A DNA stretch of 64,000 bases from Spiroplasma ixodetis (GTDB lineage Bacteria > Bacillota_I > Bacilli_A > Mycoplasmatales > VBWQ01). The stretch spans positions 1,922,001 through 1,986,000 of the forward strand of contig NZ_AP026933.1 in the NCBI RefSeq assembly GCF_027923845.1, in the 5' to 3' direction. A model generated the notes under the pieces. It did not search any database. It was not told where the DNA came from and saw nothing but the letters and a program-made list of their open reading frames with translations. The position numbers and the translations under genes are program-made. Below are positions 10,604-19,625 of the stretch, piece after piece; the stretch's first letter is position 1, and each line of letters begins with the position of its first letter.

Positions 10604-10897
10604 GTGGAAAAAGATAAAGATATTATGAACATTATTAAAAAAGCATTATCAGAAAGTATTTTATCTGTACCAGGTGTTGCCAATATTTATGAAAAAGATA
10701 ATAATTATGGAATTAAAGTTAACAAGTCTGATTTAGGTTGAATTATTGATATTAATATAGTTTGTTTTTTTAATAATAATATTTGAAATATTATGAATCA
10801 AACTCAGAAAAATTTAAAATATATTGTTGAAAAGATTATTAAACATCAAGACTATATAGTACTTAACATTTTTGTTCATGATTTAATTGAAGAATAA
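10604..10897 (+). CDS. Asp23/Gls24-family protein (YloU-like)
   Basis: 97 residues with a GTG start preceded by AGGGGTG; an internal ATG at codon 8 (10625) is a weaker alternative. The pattern SESILSVPGVANIYEK ... GIKVNKSDLGWIIDINIVCFF ... NLKYIVEKII follows the Asp23 fold: an N-terminal helix with a PGV turn, then beta strands and a C-terminal helix. In Firmicutes and Mollicutes this small gene usually precedes the fakA/yloV gene, as it does here with 23 bp spacing, so both are probably in one operon. The biochemical role is not established; relatives associate with the cell envelope. Assignment rests on the short motif and the neighbourhood. Confidence 0.65.
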
Positions 10898-10920
10898 AAG
10901 AAAATATAAGGTGAAATTAA

Positions 10921-12579
10921 ATGAAAAAAATTGATATTAAAACCTTAAAAGTTATGCTTATTAGCGGTGCTAATAATCTTTATAATCACCATTTTGAAGT
11001 TGATAAATTAAATGTTTTCCCCGTACCTGATGGTGATACTGGAACAAATATGAATTTAACAATGATGAATGGTATAAAAGAATTAAATGGCAAAGAATAT
11101 GATAGTTTAAAAACATTTGCTACTACTTTTTCTCGTGGTTTAATGATGGGTGCGCGTGGTAATTCTGGAGTTATTTTATCTCAAATTTTTCGTGGTTTTT
11201 TTCAAACTATAAAAACAAAAGATTTAAAAAATGATTTCATTAGTAATGAGGATTTATTAAAATCTTGAAAAAGTGCACAAGATTATGCATATCGTGCAGT
11301 TATGAAACCAGTAGAAGGTACTATTCTTACTATTATTAAAGATGGTGCTAGTTATATTAATGAATTAGAAATAACAGGCAAAGATTCGCTTTATATTTTT
11401 GAAAAATTACTAGAAGGAATGAATGAATCGTTAAAAAGAACACCTGATTTATTGCCAATTTTAAAAAAAGTAGGAGTTGTTGATTCGGGTGGTGCTGGTT
11501 TAGTTTATATTGTTGAAGGTATGGTGTATGGTTTAAAGCATGGTAAAGCTATTTCACCAAAGAAAAAATTAGAACAACAAGATACAGCAAAATTAGAAAT
11601 GGTTTTAAATCAAGAAAACTTTGGTTATTGTTCAGAAGTTATTGTAAAACTAAATAAAGTTAGTAAGTTAGATTTTAATTTAAGCAAAACACGAACTGAT
11701 TTAGAAACAATGGATGGTCAATCAATAGTTTTAGTAGATGATGAAGATTTAATTAAAGTTCATGTTCATACTTTAAAACCGGGTCAAATTTTAAATTATT
11801 TTCAGAAATTTGGTGAAATTTTAAAAGTAAAAATTGAAAATATGACGGAACAGGCAAAAGCACATGCACAAACTATTAAACCAATTCGTAAATTAAATAA
11901 TAAATTTGCTTTAATTGCTGCTGTTCCCGGTAGAGGAATTGAAACCTTTTTTAGAGATGAATTAAAGGTTAATAATATTATTATGTATTCAAAAAGAGTT
12001 AATCCATCAACAGATGACTTTTTAAAGGCAATTGAAATTGTCGATGCAAAAAATGTTTTTATTTTACCAAATGATAGTAATTTATTTTTAGCAGCAGAAC
12101 AAGCAAGAAAATTAGAAAAAAAATCAAAAGTTTTTGTATTACCTGCTAAAAATATTGCTCAAGGTATGCGTGCTGCTTTAAATTTTAATCCTGAATTAAG
12201 TGCAAAAGAAAATAATAAAAATATATGAAGTGAAATTAAATATGCTGCTTTTGGTTATATAACAGTTGCTGATCGTGATGTTGAAATAGATGGTATTAAA
12301 ATTGGAAAAAAACACTTTTTTTCTGCTGTTAGTTTTCGTAATAAAGATGGTAAAGAAAAAATTATTGCTTCAAATGAAAATTTATTTAATGTAATTAAAG
12401 TATTGTTTACTAAATTAATTTGAGATGGTGCAGAAATAATTACTATTTTTAAAGGTAAAGGTTATTCAAAAGATCAAATTAATTTTATGAAAAAAATTTT
12501 AGATGAAGATTATGATATTGAATATGAAATTGTTGATGGTGATCAAGAAGTTTATAACTTTCTTTTCGTGGTGGAATAA
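10921..12579 (+). CDS. fakA: Fatty acid kinase subunit FakA (YloV, DAK2 domain)
   Basis: 552 residues under code 4, the usual length of FakA/YloV. The N-terminal DhaL-like ATP-binding domain shows NVFPVPDGDTGTNMNLTM near residues 33-50 (Asp residues that bind Mg-ATP), SRGLMMGARGNSGVILSQ around 76-93 and KVGVVDSGGAGL near 185. The middle and C-terminal parts carry YCSEVIVKL and the DegV-partner domain. FakA phosphorylates fatty acids bound to a FakB/DegV protein, feeding exogenous fatty acids into phospholipids, which fits a wall-less organism that scavenges lipids. No fakB lies in the window. Start ATG has AAGGTG seven bases upstream. The gene is intact, with internal TGA codons read as Trp. 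Confidence 0.85.
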
Positions 12580-12632
12580 TACTATGTTATAATATTTTAG
12601 ACTCTATTCAAATAGTTAGAAAGGAGAAGATT

Positions 12633-13448
12633 ATGACTAATTTATTATTATCCTCAGTTAATCCAAATGATCCAAAGACTTGATCAACTAGTTTAATTGT
12701 TTTAGCAAGCTTAGTGGCTATTGTTGGTATAATTTTGTTTGTTGTTACTATGATTTGATTTTTCACTTGAATTAAGTATTCTTGATTCCATCTTGAAAAT
12801 AGTGCTAATTTAACTGGTGGCGAGTTATCTCAAAAATATTTAAAAACATACGGTATTAATGCAAAAAGAATAAAATTTAAGGGATTTGGTAATATTAATA
12901 GTATTACTGTTGAACCTAGGTTTTTTTATTTAAGGCCATATTTATTTAATAATGGTAATTTTACTTTAAGATTATTACCATGAACTTATCACCGTCGTTC
13001 TATTTATACTTTAGCAATGGCAATGGAAAGTACTTGGGCAGTAAGTAGTTCAAATAGTAGTCGTTTTAATACTTTTTGATGAGATTTTTCTCGTAAAATA
13101 ACATTATTTTTTGTTTTAATTCCTTTTGCACTTGCTATTCTATTTGCTCTTTCACCTGCTAATTCTTGAATTACTTTATCAGTAGCGAGCGCCAATATAC
13201 TTTCAATTGTTTTATCAATTTTAGGTAGTATTTTATTAATTCTTTTTTCTTCAATGCAAATGATTTTTTATGCTAAATCAAGAAAAGAAATTTGTCAAAA
13301 TCTTGTTGGTATTTTAAATGAAAAAGAAATACGTGCTATTAGTTGAATTTTCCAAATTAAGTTTATTTATTACTTGATTCGTATGATTTATGAAATATTA
13401 CAACTTATTTTACGTATTGTGATGTATACACAGCAAAATGAGAAATAA
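12633..13448 (+). CDS. Membrane protein resembling zinc peptidase YugP without its catalytic motif
   Basis: 271 residues, preceded by AAGGAG. One membrane segment near residues 21-45 (SLIVLASLVAIVGIILFVV), two more around 153-210. The middle follows the order of YugP-like neutral zinc metallopeptidases: LTGGELSQKYLKTYGI, then NFTLRLLPWTYHRRSIYTLAMAMES, matching the family pattern of a TG-x-E segment, LS-x-x-Y and a SxxAxAxAxHE segment. At the expected HExxH zinc site the sequence reads MESTW, so both His residues are absent and zinc catalysis is not expected. Relationship is by eye only; it may be an unrelated membrane protein. It ends just before a terminator hairpin that was split by an IS3 element. 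Confidence 0.5.
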
Positions 13449-13516
13449 TAAAAATTTGTACCTATAATTGAACTTGTCAAGAAAAGTGGACAATAAAAGT
13501 AACCTTTTATTAAATT

Positions 13517-14507
13517 TTATAAAATAGCGTTTGTAAGTGTTAAATTTATAGGTATGAATTAATTATTTGTTGGTTTGGAATGAGCTAATCGATATTCGAT
13601 TGGACTCATTCCTTTTAATTTTATTTGAGGTCGATAATTATTATAAAAGTAAATATATTTAGGTAAGTTGTCTTGTATTCATTCAATAGTTCTATTTTTT
13701 CTTGGAATTTGATATAGAAATTCTGTTTTCATTGTTCCAAATCAAGTTTCAGTAGCACCATTATCACAGGAATTACCTCTTCTAGACATTGAAATTTTTA
13801 TTTTTAATTCATCACATAAAATTTTATAAGAAGGATTTGTATAGTGAAATCCTTGATCTGATTGTAAAATTCATGAAGTAGGTTTTTGAGCATTAACTCA
13901 AGCTTGGATAATGTTTTGGACAACAAATGTCATGTCTAAACTTGCACTTATTTTATAATCTAATATTTCATTATTATGAAAATCTTTAACAATTGATAAA
14001 TAATATGTTTTACCATTAGTTAATAAATAAGTTATATCAGTACCTAATTTTTCATTTAAATTAGTAGTTGAAAAATCACGTTTTAATAAATTATCATATC
14101 TTAAACTTCCTGATTTAGTTCTATAATCAAATTTTTTTATGCGAACCTTAGCTTTTAAACTCATATTTTTCATATATCTATATACAATATGAAATTTTAA
14201 TTTTAAATTATAAATTTTGTTAATTCATAAAGTTATCATTTTATAACCATAAATTTCTTGAAATTCATAAAAAATATTTTTAATTATATTAGCTAAAAAT
14301 GTATCTCATTTATTAAATTCATTCATTCCATTCTTAATTCACTTATAATATCCTGATTTTGAAACATTTAATAATCAACATAAATAACTAATCTGATATT
14401 TTTTCTTCAATGAGAAAATCACAAAATATTTCTTCTTTTTTGTCGATTTTTCTAAATACTTTTTATATCGTTCATTGCCTCAATATATTCAATTAATTCT
14501 TGTTTTG
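13517..14507 (-). pseudogene. IS3-family OrfB, frame offset from OrfA tail
   Basis: Integrase-type transposase open from about 14507 to TAA at 13517: KKYLEKSTKKKKYFVIFSLK, then the DDE core TDITYLLTNG, LQSDQGFHYT and SCDNGATETWFG. Joining the OrfA tail to it needs a second shift at GATATAAAAAGTATT, where one extra A would give a continuous frame. Two shifts make simple programmed frameshifting insufficient, so I lean to a decayed copy. Confidence 0.55.
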
Positions 14508-14522
14508 TCATTTCATTAAAAT

Positions 14523-14735
14523 TTAAAGATTTGGGTCGACCTGTTCTTTTGGTTTTTTAGCACGAATTCCATTGCCATATTCTAAACCTTTTTCACCTAA
14601 TAATTTATATGCTTTAATTCATTCTTTTATTGATGATCGACCAATACCATACTCTAATGCGGTTTTATCAATTGTTTTAATTTTACTTATTTTTATTATT
14701 TTTAACTTTTCTTCTTTTGATAGTCATTTAGCCAT
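14523..14735 (-). CDS. IS3-family OrfA (helix-turn-helix)
   Basis: 70 residues, MAKWLSKEEKLKIIKISK followed by TALEYGIGRSSIKEWIKAYK, a helix-turn-helix DNA-binding domain. It stops in the original frame soon after an A6 run; a -1 shift there continues as RTGRPKSLNFNEMTKQELIE, the normal OrfA tail, for about 30 codons. The start has AAGGAAGGTG upstream. Confidence 0.65.
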
Positions 14736-14830
14736 AAAAAAATGAACACCTTCCTTAAAGTATTTTTAACACAAAGGTTACAATTCTGTGTCTACTTTAT
14801 TCTAGATGTTCAAATTTAGGTACAAATTTT

Positions 14831-15010
14831 AAATTTAAAATTATATTAAGTTTTATTGATAAAACATTATTTTCAAAACTTTTATAAAATATTCTATTTT
14901 AGTAAGTTTTAAAGTTTTGTTTTTTTAATTTTACATTTAATTACTAAACCAATATTTTTCATTTTCATTTATTATTGTATATTTAAAATTTTATTTTGAT
15001 AGTTTTAAAT
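14831..15010. other. AT-rich intergenic flank of the prophage
   Basis: No supported gene. The last eight bases, TTTTAAAT (15003-15010), are the left copy of the prophage target-site duplication. Confidence 0.5.
15003..15010 (+). repeat. Left target-site duplication of prophage
   Basis: TTTTAAAT immediately before the GGGAGCG end; the same 8 bp follow the right end at 36510-36517. An 8-bp duplication is what mycoplasma ICEs with the same transposase family are known to make. Confidence 0.8.
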
Positions 15011-15035
15011 GGGAGCGTGGCGAAGATGTCGGTAA
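15011..15035 (+). repeat. Left terminal inverted repeat of prophage
   Basis: First nine bases GGGAGCGTG are identical to the inverted right end (36501-36509); the match continues imperfectly (CGA, G, TGTC, TAA) to about 25 bp. Confidence 0.8.
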
Positions 15036-15099
15036 CTAGTAATTTTCAAAAATAACTCCTTATTTTTTTAAACCCTTAAATTAAAAATAAATGACAAAA

Positions 15100-15112
15100 G
15101 ACGAGAATAATA
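15100..15112 (+). repeat. Left subterminal transposase-site candidate
   Basis: AGACGAGAATAAT, the exact reverse complement of 36442-36454 near the right end and of 808-820 in the other prophage copy. Distances from the ends are 89 and 55 bp. A likely internal binding site for the transposase. Confidence 0.6.
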
Positions 15113-15119
15113 ATCTTGT

Positions 15120-15510
15120 CTTTTTTTGTGTAATTGTAAAATTTTAAAATTTTTATTATTAACACTCTTTAAATATCTACTACACGCAGTGACCAAGTAG
15201 GAGAAAGTTAATAATTAATAACCCTCTTTAACGCTATTATCAACACGTGTTAGGGAACTAAAAAAGTGAACTACAACACAGTTGTTAAAAATAGTAGCTA
15301 GAGCATGTGGACTTGCATGAATAAATAAAAAGTGGAGTGATACCTAATAAAATATACTAACCATTAATGGTAATTCTTGGGGTGGGAGCGAATTGGAAAC
15401 TAGTATATATAGACCTGTTGTAGGGACCTATTGTATTAATTCTATTCTTTATTTAACCAACTTTGCCACCCCCTAGTGAGCAAGCGTTGGTTTTATTTTT
15501 TATTTTTTTT
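15120..15510 (+). ncRNA. Structured untranslated leader or small RNA of the prophage
   Basis: No open frame over about 500 bp, yet base composition is less AT-biased than the surroundings. The 3' end is a strong hairpin, AACCAAC plus TTGC (15455-15466) against GCAA plus GTTGGTT (15480-15492), followed by a T-rich tract, i.e. a terminator-like end. CCACCCC (15466-15472), mostly in its loop, is exactly complementary to GGGGTGG at 15379-15385, which would form a pseudoknot or a competing fold. It may be a leader controlling the structural genes, a packaging RNA or another small RNA; the sequence does not decide. Confidence 0.45.
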
Positions 15511-15631
15511 GAAAATTTATTTTTGAGCCCAGTTTTCATGGAATGAATAAAACTAATAGTATTAATAATATAAAAATAAAAATATATATTCTTTATGCTA
15601 CAAGCAACAGAATATATTAGAAAGAACTATT

Positions 15632-15802
15632 ATGAAAAAGTATTTTTGTTGAACATGTAAACAACATAAATTAGATTATTTATTCTTTAATACTAATGAT
15701 ATAAAAACAAGACAAAACTTTTTAAGAGACAAAAATAATAAAGCAATTTGTTATGACTGTATTTTAAATGTTAGGTTAAGTAGGAGGTATAAATATGAAT
15801 AA
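15632..15802 (+). CDS. Small zinc-ribbon protein of prophage
   Basis: 56 residues. Two Cys pairs, CWTC at residues 6-9 and CYDC at 40-43, can bind one zinc ion. The C-terminus is basic (RLSRRYKYE). It overlaps the next gene by 8 bp; the same overlap of a Zn-ribbon frame ending in -YE with an MNKEK gene recurs at 16874/16867, suggesting a duplicated gene pair. Upstream AGAAAGAACT is a weak ribosome site. Function unknown; such proteins in phages are often DNA- or transcription-related. Confidence 0.6.
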
Positions 15803-15932
15803 AGAAAAATTCCTTAAATATATTAAAGATATAATTAAATGAACTAAAAAAATTAATTATACAAACTCTGATTTTGACAAAAATATTTTATATTTATTAA
15901 TTGAAAAAATAGAAAATAGTGAATTTGATTAA
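15795..15932 (+). CDS. MNKEK-family small phage protein 1
   Basis: 45 residues starting MNKEKFLKYIKDIIKW and ending ENSEFD, predicted mostly helical. Preceded by TAGGAGG, a strong ribosome site. Two more genes in this prophage (16867 and 18090) share the MNKEK start and the E-x-G/S-E/Q-FD ending, so they form a paralogous set. No known function. Confidence 0.6.
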
Positions 15933-15934
15933 TA

Positions 15935-16372
15935 ATGCAATATGACTTAATTATTGGTATTGACCCAGCAGGAATAGGTAGTAATGGAATTGTTATATAT
16001 TCAAATGAAACTAATAATATTGTTTTTAATGAAACATTTAAAACTAAAACTATTCTAGAAAGTAAAAATCAATTTAAAGAATACTTTTTAACAATTAAAC
16101 AACAGTTTGATAATAAAAAAATATTAGTTATTGTAGAAAATTTCTTTTTAAGTTCAAAACAATTATTAACTAATCCATTAGCAACACCTAAAATCATTGG
16201 TGCATTAATGGTATTAGCACAAGATGTTATGAACTGAGATTATTTAGAAAGTGCACCAAAAAATAAAACTAAAATAGAAAATTACAAAGGAAATATAAAA
16301 TTTACAAAACATGAACAAGATGCATATAAACATATTCAATACTATTTAAGGAATTATAAAAATGAAAGATAA
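15935..16372 (+). CDS. RuvC-like Holliday-junction resolvase
   Basis: 145 residues. Begins LIIGIDPAGIGSNGIVIYSN, the first strand and catalytic Asp of the RNase H fold seen in RuvC; VIVENFF near residue 69 gives the conserved Glu and KHEQDAYKHI near 131 the C-terminal Asp cluster. Phage relatives resolve branched DNA before packaging or during recombination. Starts 2 bp after the previous stop and overlaps the next gene by 11 bp, so translation is probably coupled. Confidence 0.7.
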
Positions 16373-16655
16373 AGCCAATTATGTCAAATTAACAGTAAAA
16401 CTTAGTAACAATATTGAAGCAAAATATTACGAAAAAGGTAATAAAGAATTATATTATACTGTGCGTGGTCAATGAAATGGTTTAAACTATGTTACTTTAA
16501 TTTTTAATAAACCAAAACTTTATAATCGATGTATTTTATTAAACAAAAATGATGAAATTTTAGTAACTGGTCAAATATTTAATACTTTAAACATTCCTAA
16601 AAATCGTACATTTTGTTCAGTCAATGTTAAATGATTTAAAAAATGAAAGGAATAA
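16362..16655 (+). CDS. Small OB-fold-like protein, possibly single-strand DNA binding
   Basis: 97 residues under code 4. The alternation of strands (VKLTVKLS, LYYTVRGQWNGLNYVTLIF, DEILVTGQIFNTL, RTFCSVNVKWFKK) and the central 'E-I-L-V-T-G' strand are like SSB/OB-fold proteins, though the usual SSB signature is not clear. The position beside a RuvC-like nuclease favours a DNA-handling role. This is inference from pattern only. Confidence 0.45.
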
Positions 16656-16658
16656 CTA

Positions 16659-16874
16659 ATGAATAATTTAAAATTAAATTATTTTGAAAAATGAATAGAA
16701 GCAAACACTAAATTATATTGAGATGAAAAAGAAGAAACATTTAAAAATAATGATAATAAAAATTAAAAAAATAATAAATGTGGTTATGGTAGAGTTTATG
16801 CCCATAAATGTAACAACTTTTGTAAACAAAAACAAAATAAAAGAGTTAGGAAAGAAAGTTTAAATTATGAATAA
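16659..16874 (+). pseudogene. Small phage gene with in-frame stop before a Cys-rich tail
   Basis: ATG at 16659 gives 35 residues (LNYFEKWIEANTKLYWDEK) ending at TAA 16764-16766. The frame then stays open for 35 codons with CGYG, KCNNFC and a basic tail, ending exactly in the 8-bp overlap with the next gene that the first Zn-ribbon gene also has. A single AAA-to-TAA change would explain it. Alternatively the 35-residue peptide is the real product. Confidence 0.45.
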
Positions 16875-17001
16875 AGAAAAATTAATTATTTGATTAAATA
16901 AACAAATTGGAACATGTTTATGTGATGAATTAAAAGAATCTGGAAAACTTACTGCTTATTATAAAGTACTTGAATTTATAGAAAATGGTGAATTTGACTA
17001 A
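16867..17001 (+). CDS. MNKEK-family small phage protein 2
   Basis: 44 residues, MNKEKLIIWLNKQIGTCLCD ... FIENGEFD, the second member of the paralogous set. Its stop TAA shares one base with the ATG of the next gene (TAATG), a coupled arrangement. Confidence 0.55.
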
Positions 17002-17237
17002 TGATAATATTGCCTACTTTGTTTGAAAATAAAGATGAAATTGAAATATTATCACCATTTCCAAAAGCAATTCATACAAGTAATGATATTAGAGCAATTA
17101 TTTTAAGACAATATCCAAATGTTAAATCAAAACACATAATTGTTTCTGACCCTGAAAGTAATGTTGCATTAATAGTTGGTGATAATGATGTTTATCAAGG
17201 TTGAATTAAAGTAACAGTTAAAAAATTAGAAAATTAA
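17001..17237 (+). CDS. Unknown phage protein, 78 residues
   Basis: Begins MIILPTLFENKDEIEILSPF, with IVSDPESNVALIVGDNDVYQG and a C-terminal strand IKVTVKKLEN. It overlaps the previous stop by one base. No family recognised; soluble, mixed alpha/beta by pattern. Located between early-type genes and the structural block. Confidence 0.55.
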
Positions 17238-17248
17238 AGGAGAATAAA

Positions 17249-18073
17249 ATGCCAAATATAGAAAATCAATCAAATTATACTTTAACTAAATTAATTAGAA
17301 CTGGAATAAGTCCAATTTGTGCAATGATTGGTACAAGTGCTTATTATGGTCAAGTAATTGTAAATCCAGTATTAGGTTCAATTAATAGTTTATTATTTGG
17401 TAAAAAATTAGGTTTAGATATTTGAAATTTAAATCAAAGACCAAATACTAAAACTAAATTAATTAATAGTAGTAAAAAAATATTATTAGGTTTAGGAACA
17501 ATTGGTTTAGCAAATTATAGTAAATGAACAGAAAACAATATTAATCCTATTATTCCAACAACACCAACTCCAATAACTACTACAACTACAACAGAAGGTC
17601 CTCCATGATTACTATTAAATAAACAAGAAAATCAGTCATTAATGGATTGAGATACATATATTAGTTTAAATGCTTATGGTATTTCAAATCTTATTAGTGG
17701 ATTAACTGAGTTAATACCTAATAGATTTGAAACAATAAGAAAGATTTGTAATATGGGAAATGGTGGATGTTTAATATCAAGTGGTGTTGCTATGGGTATT
17801 AATAATGATTTTAATAATGCTTATGTAGTACCTACCATAGTTGCTGGTGCAAGTGAAATTATTCATAATTTATTACCTATGGAAACTACAAATCATATTC
17901 AAGAAATGCAAGAAACACCATTTAATAATGAAACTGCAAGATTAGTAAATGATAATAGATTCACAATTAATAGTGAAACAACTAGTCAATATGGTAGTGA
18001 TAATATGAGCGAAGTACCATTAAATCATGATAATGCTTCATTAAATTGAGATTATAATCACATGAATTTATAA
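17249..18073 (+). CDS. Phage membrane or virion protein with Thr/Pro linker
   Basis: 274 residues, preceded by AAAGGAG. Glycine- and hydrophobic-rich segments (PICAMIGTSAYYGQVIV, ILLGLGTIGLANY, GVAMGINNDFNNAYVVPTI) flank a low-complexity linker of Pro and Thr near residues 108-122. The layout suggests a membrane-associated protein, perhaps a minor virion component or part of DNA entry. No family recognised. Confidence 0.5.
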
Positions 18074-18089
18074 AGGAGGTGAATAATTT

Positions 18090-18248
18090 ATGAATAAAGA
18101 AAAAATTATTGAATATTACACTGAAATAATAAAGGATGCAAATAAAGAGGCAGAACATTTACAAAAAAAATTAGATGAATTAATAGTATCTGTACTTTGT
18201 TACCATAAAATGGTAGAAAAAATTAAAAATGGTCAATTTGATGAATAA
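18090..18248 (+). CDS. MNKEK-family small phage protein 3
   Basis: 52 residues with a near-ideal ribosome site AAAGGAGGTG. MNKEKIIEYYTEIIKDANKE, a helical EAEHLQKKLDEL segment and KIKNGQFDE at the end; third paralogue of the set at 15795 and 16867, longer by an inserted helix. Confidence 0.55.
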   Translation: MNKEKIIEYYTEIIKDANKEAEHLQKKLDELIVSVLCYHKMVEKIKNGQFDE

Positions 18249-18283
18249 TTAAAAAATAAATAATTGAAAGGAAAAATATTCAT

Positions 18284-18472
18284 ATGAAAGAATTTTTACA
18301 TGAATTAATAATTATTGGAACAAGTGTTGGAACATTAATTTGTAGAGAAATTATTGTTTTATTAAAAAGATTTATTACAACTCCAAAACATGTTAGAGCA
18401 AATAACAAAATTATAAAACATCAAAAAAAATTAGCAAAATTAAATGAAAAGATTAATAAAGGAGAAAAATAA
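18284..18472 (+). CDS. Small membrane-anchored phage protein
   Basis: 62 residues: one N-terminal membrane segment (LIIIGTSVGTLICREIIVLL) followed by a very basic tail (Lys-rich, KHQKKLAKLNEKINKGEK). One-span topology with a charged tail fits a holin-like or membrane-docking protein, but a wall-less host may not need lysis, so I leave the role open. GAAAGGAAAAA precedes the start. Confidence 0.5.
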   Translation: MKEFLHELIIIGTSVGTLICREIIVLLKRFITTPKHVRANNKIIKHQKKLAKLNEKINKGEK

Positions 18473-18615
18473 TATGACAAAAATTGAATTTAATGAAAAA
18501 TATAGAAAACAAGATATTAGTATTGATAGAGATTTTGATTTACATATTGATAATTGTTTTAAATTTTATGATATTGAAATATTGGAAAATGCTATTAATG
18601 ATTATAAAAAACTAA

Positions 18616-19556
18616 CGAACTTCTCCCCACATGTACTTGTGGAGGAAACAATGAAATTGAATGAGTTCAATAATACTTTTCAAACTGAAAAACAATGTCT
18701 TGCATATATAGCAAGTTTGAAACAAATCAAATGTAGTAGGTGTTCTAGTTTTAATTTGAATACTTCTAATTTAAGAAGAATGAGATGTTTGAAATGTCAT
18801 CAAACATTCAGTATTCTCACGGGCACTATATTTTCAAAGTCACAAACACCTTTAATATCTTGGTTTTATCTCATTTTTAGATGAATAAACACCAAACATG
18901 GAATTCCATCAACTGATGTTGCAAAAGAATTGGGAGTGACCTTGAAAACAGCTTGAAGAATGGGTCATAAAATCCGAAGTGCCATTGCTAAACAAAAACC
19001 TCAATTCATTGTTGAAGGCATAGTGCAAATGGATGAAATGTATCTTTCACATATGGGTTTTAAAAAACAAGGAAGATCCTTGTTGAATAAAACCTTGATT
19101 GTTGGCATTTATCAAAAAACAACCAACAATCTGATTGTGAAAGTATTGAAAAACGCAAACAGTAAAAATCTTTTGCAGTTTGCAATAAACCACATTTCTT
19201 CAAAGTGTGTTGTACATACTGATTTTTGAAAAGGATATCGCGATTTGAAATCGGTTTTCACTAAGCATGAAACAGTTAACCATCAAGATGGCTATGTTTC
19301 AAAAACTGGTGTAAATACCAACCAAATTGAGTCAGTATGAAAACATATACGAAGAACATTTAAAACACATATCAAAGTTGCAAAACATCATATTCATTTA
19401 TATGCAAAAGAAGCTGCATATAAATTCAATAACATACCTAGTTTTGAAACTGTAATGCTATGTTTTATTTAAAAATGTGGGGAGAAGTTCGTAGATAGGC
19501 TTTTCTCAGCATTTATGTGATAAGATTTAAAAATAGTACATAAAGGGAGAAAAGCC
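18616..19556 (+). mobile_element. IS1595-like subtype A element (A5)
   Basis: 941 bp, CGAACTTCTCC...GAGAAAAGCC, 8-bp duplication AAAACTAA on both sides, confirmed by frame restoration of the host gene. Confidence 0.9.
18651..19472 (+). CDS. IS1595-family transposase (subtype A), intact
   Basis: 273 residues. Zinc ribbon KCSRC ... RCLKC, then QMDEMYLSH, VVHTDFWKGY and NQIESVWKHIRRTFKTH as the DDE-type catalytic blocks. Start ATG follows GGAGGAAAC. Differs from subtype B by a few dozen substitutions spread evenly along the protein. Confidence 0.85.
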
Positions 19557-19625
19557 AAAACTAATAAGTGAAATGCCACAATTAGTTAAAGATTGATTAT
19601 TGGGATAAGATTAGGAGAATGTTAA

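Larger units (their letters stand above)
13469..14812 (-). mobile_element. IS3-family element E2, full length
   Basis: 1344 bp with TGAACTTGTCAAGAAAAGTG and, inverted, TGAACATCTAGAATAAAGTA as imperfect ends (TG...CA termini) and duplication AAT. It is the reference for the truncated copy at 876-2818. Confidence 0.8.
13451..14830 (+). terminator. Terminator hairpin split by IS3 insertion
   Basis: AAAATTTGTACCTA at 13451-13464 and its exact reverse complement TAGGTACAAATTTT at 14817-14830 flank the IS3 element 13469-14812. Joining the flanks through the 3-bp duplication AAT recreates a 14-bp stem with a short loop directly after the gene ending at 13448, so the IS landed in the loop of a terminator. 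Confidence 0.7.
18474..19608 (+). pseudogene. Small phage gene interrupted by IS1595-like element
   Basis: ATG at 18474 (after GGAGAAAAA). Removing 18616-19556 and one 8-bp repeat AAAACTAA gives a 61-residue acidic protein, MTKIEFNEKYRKQDISIDRD ... LVKDWLLG, ending at TAA 19606-19608. No family recognised. Confidence 0.6.

Noticed and set aside
13004-13195. 63-codon minus-strand open frame
   Set aside because: It is the antisense shadow of the membrane-protein gene 12633-13448, with no ribosome site.
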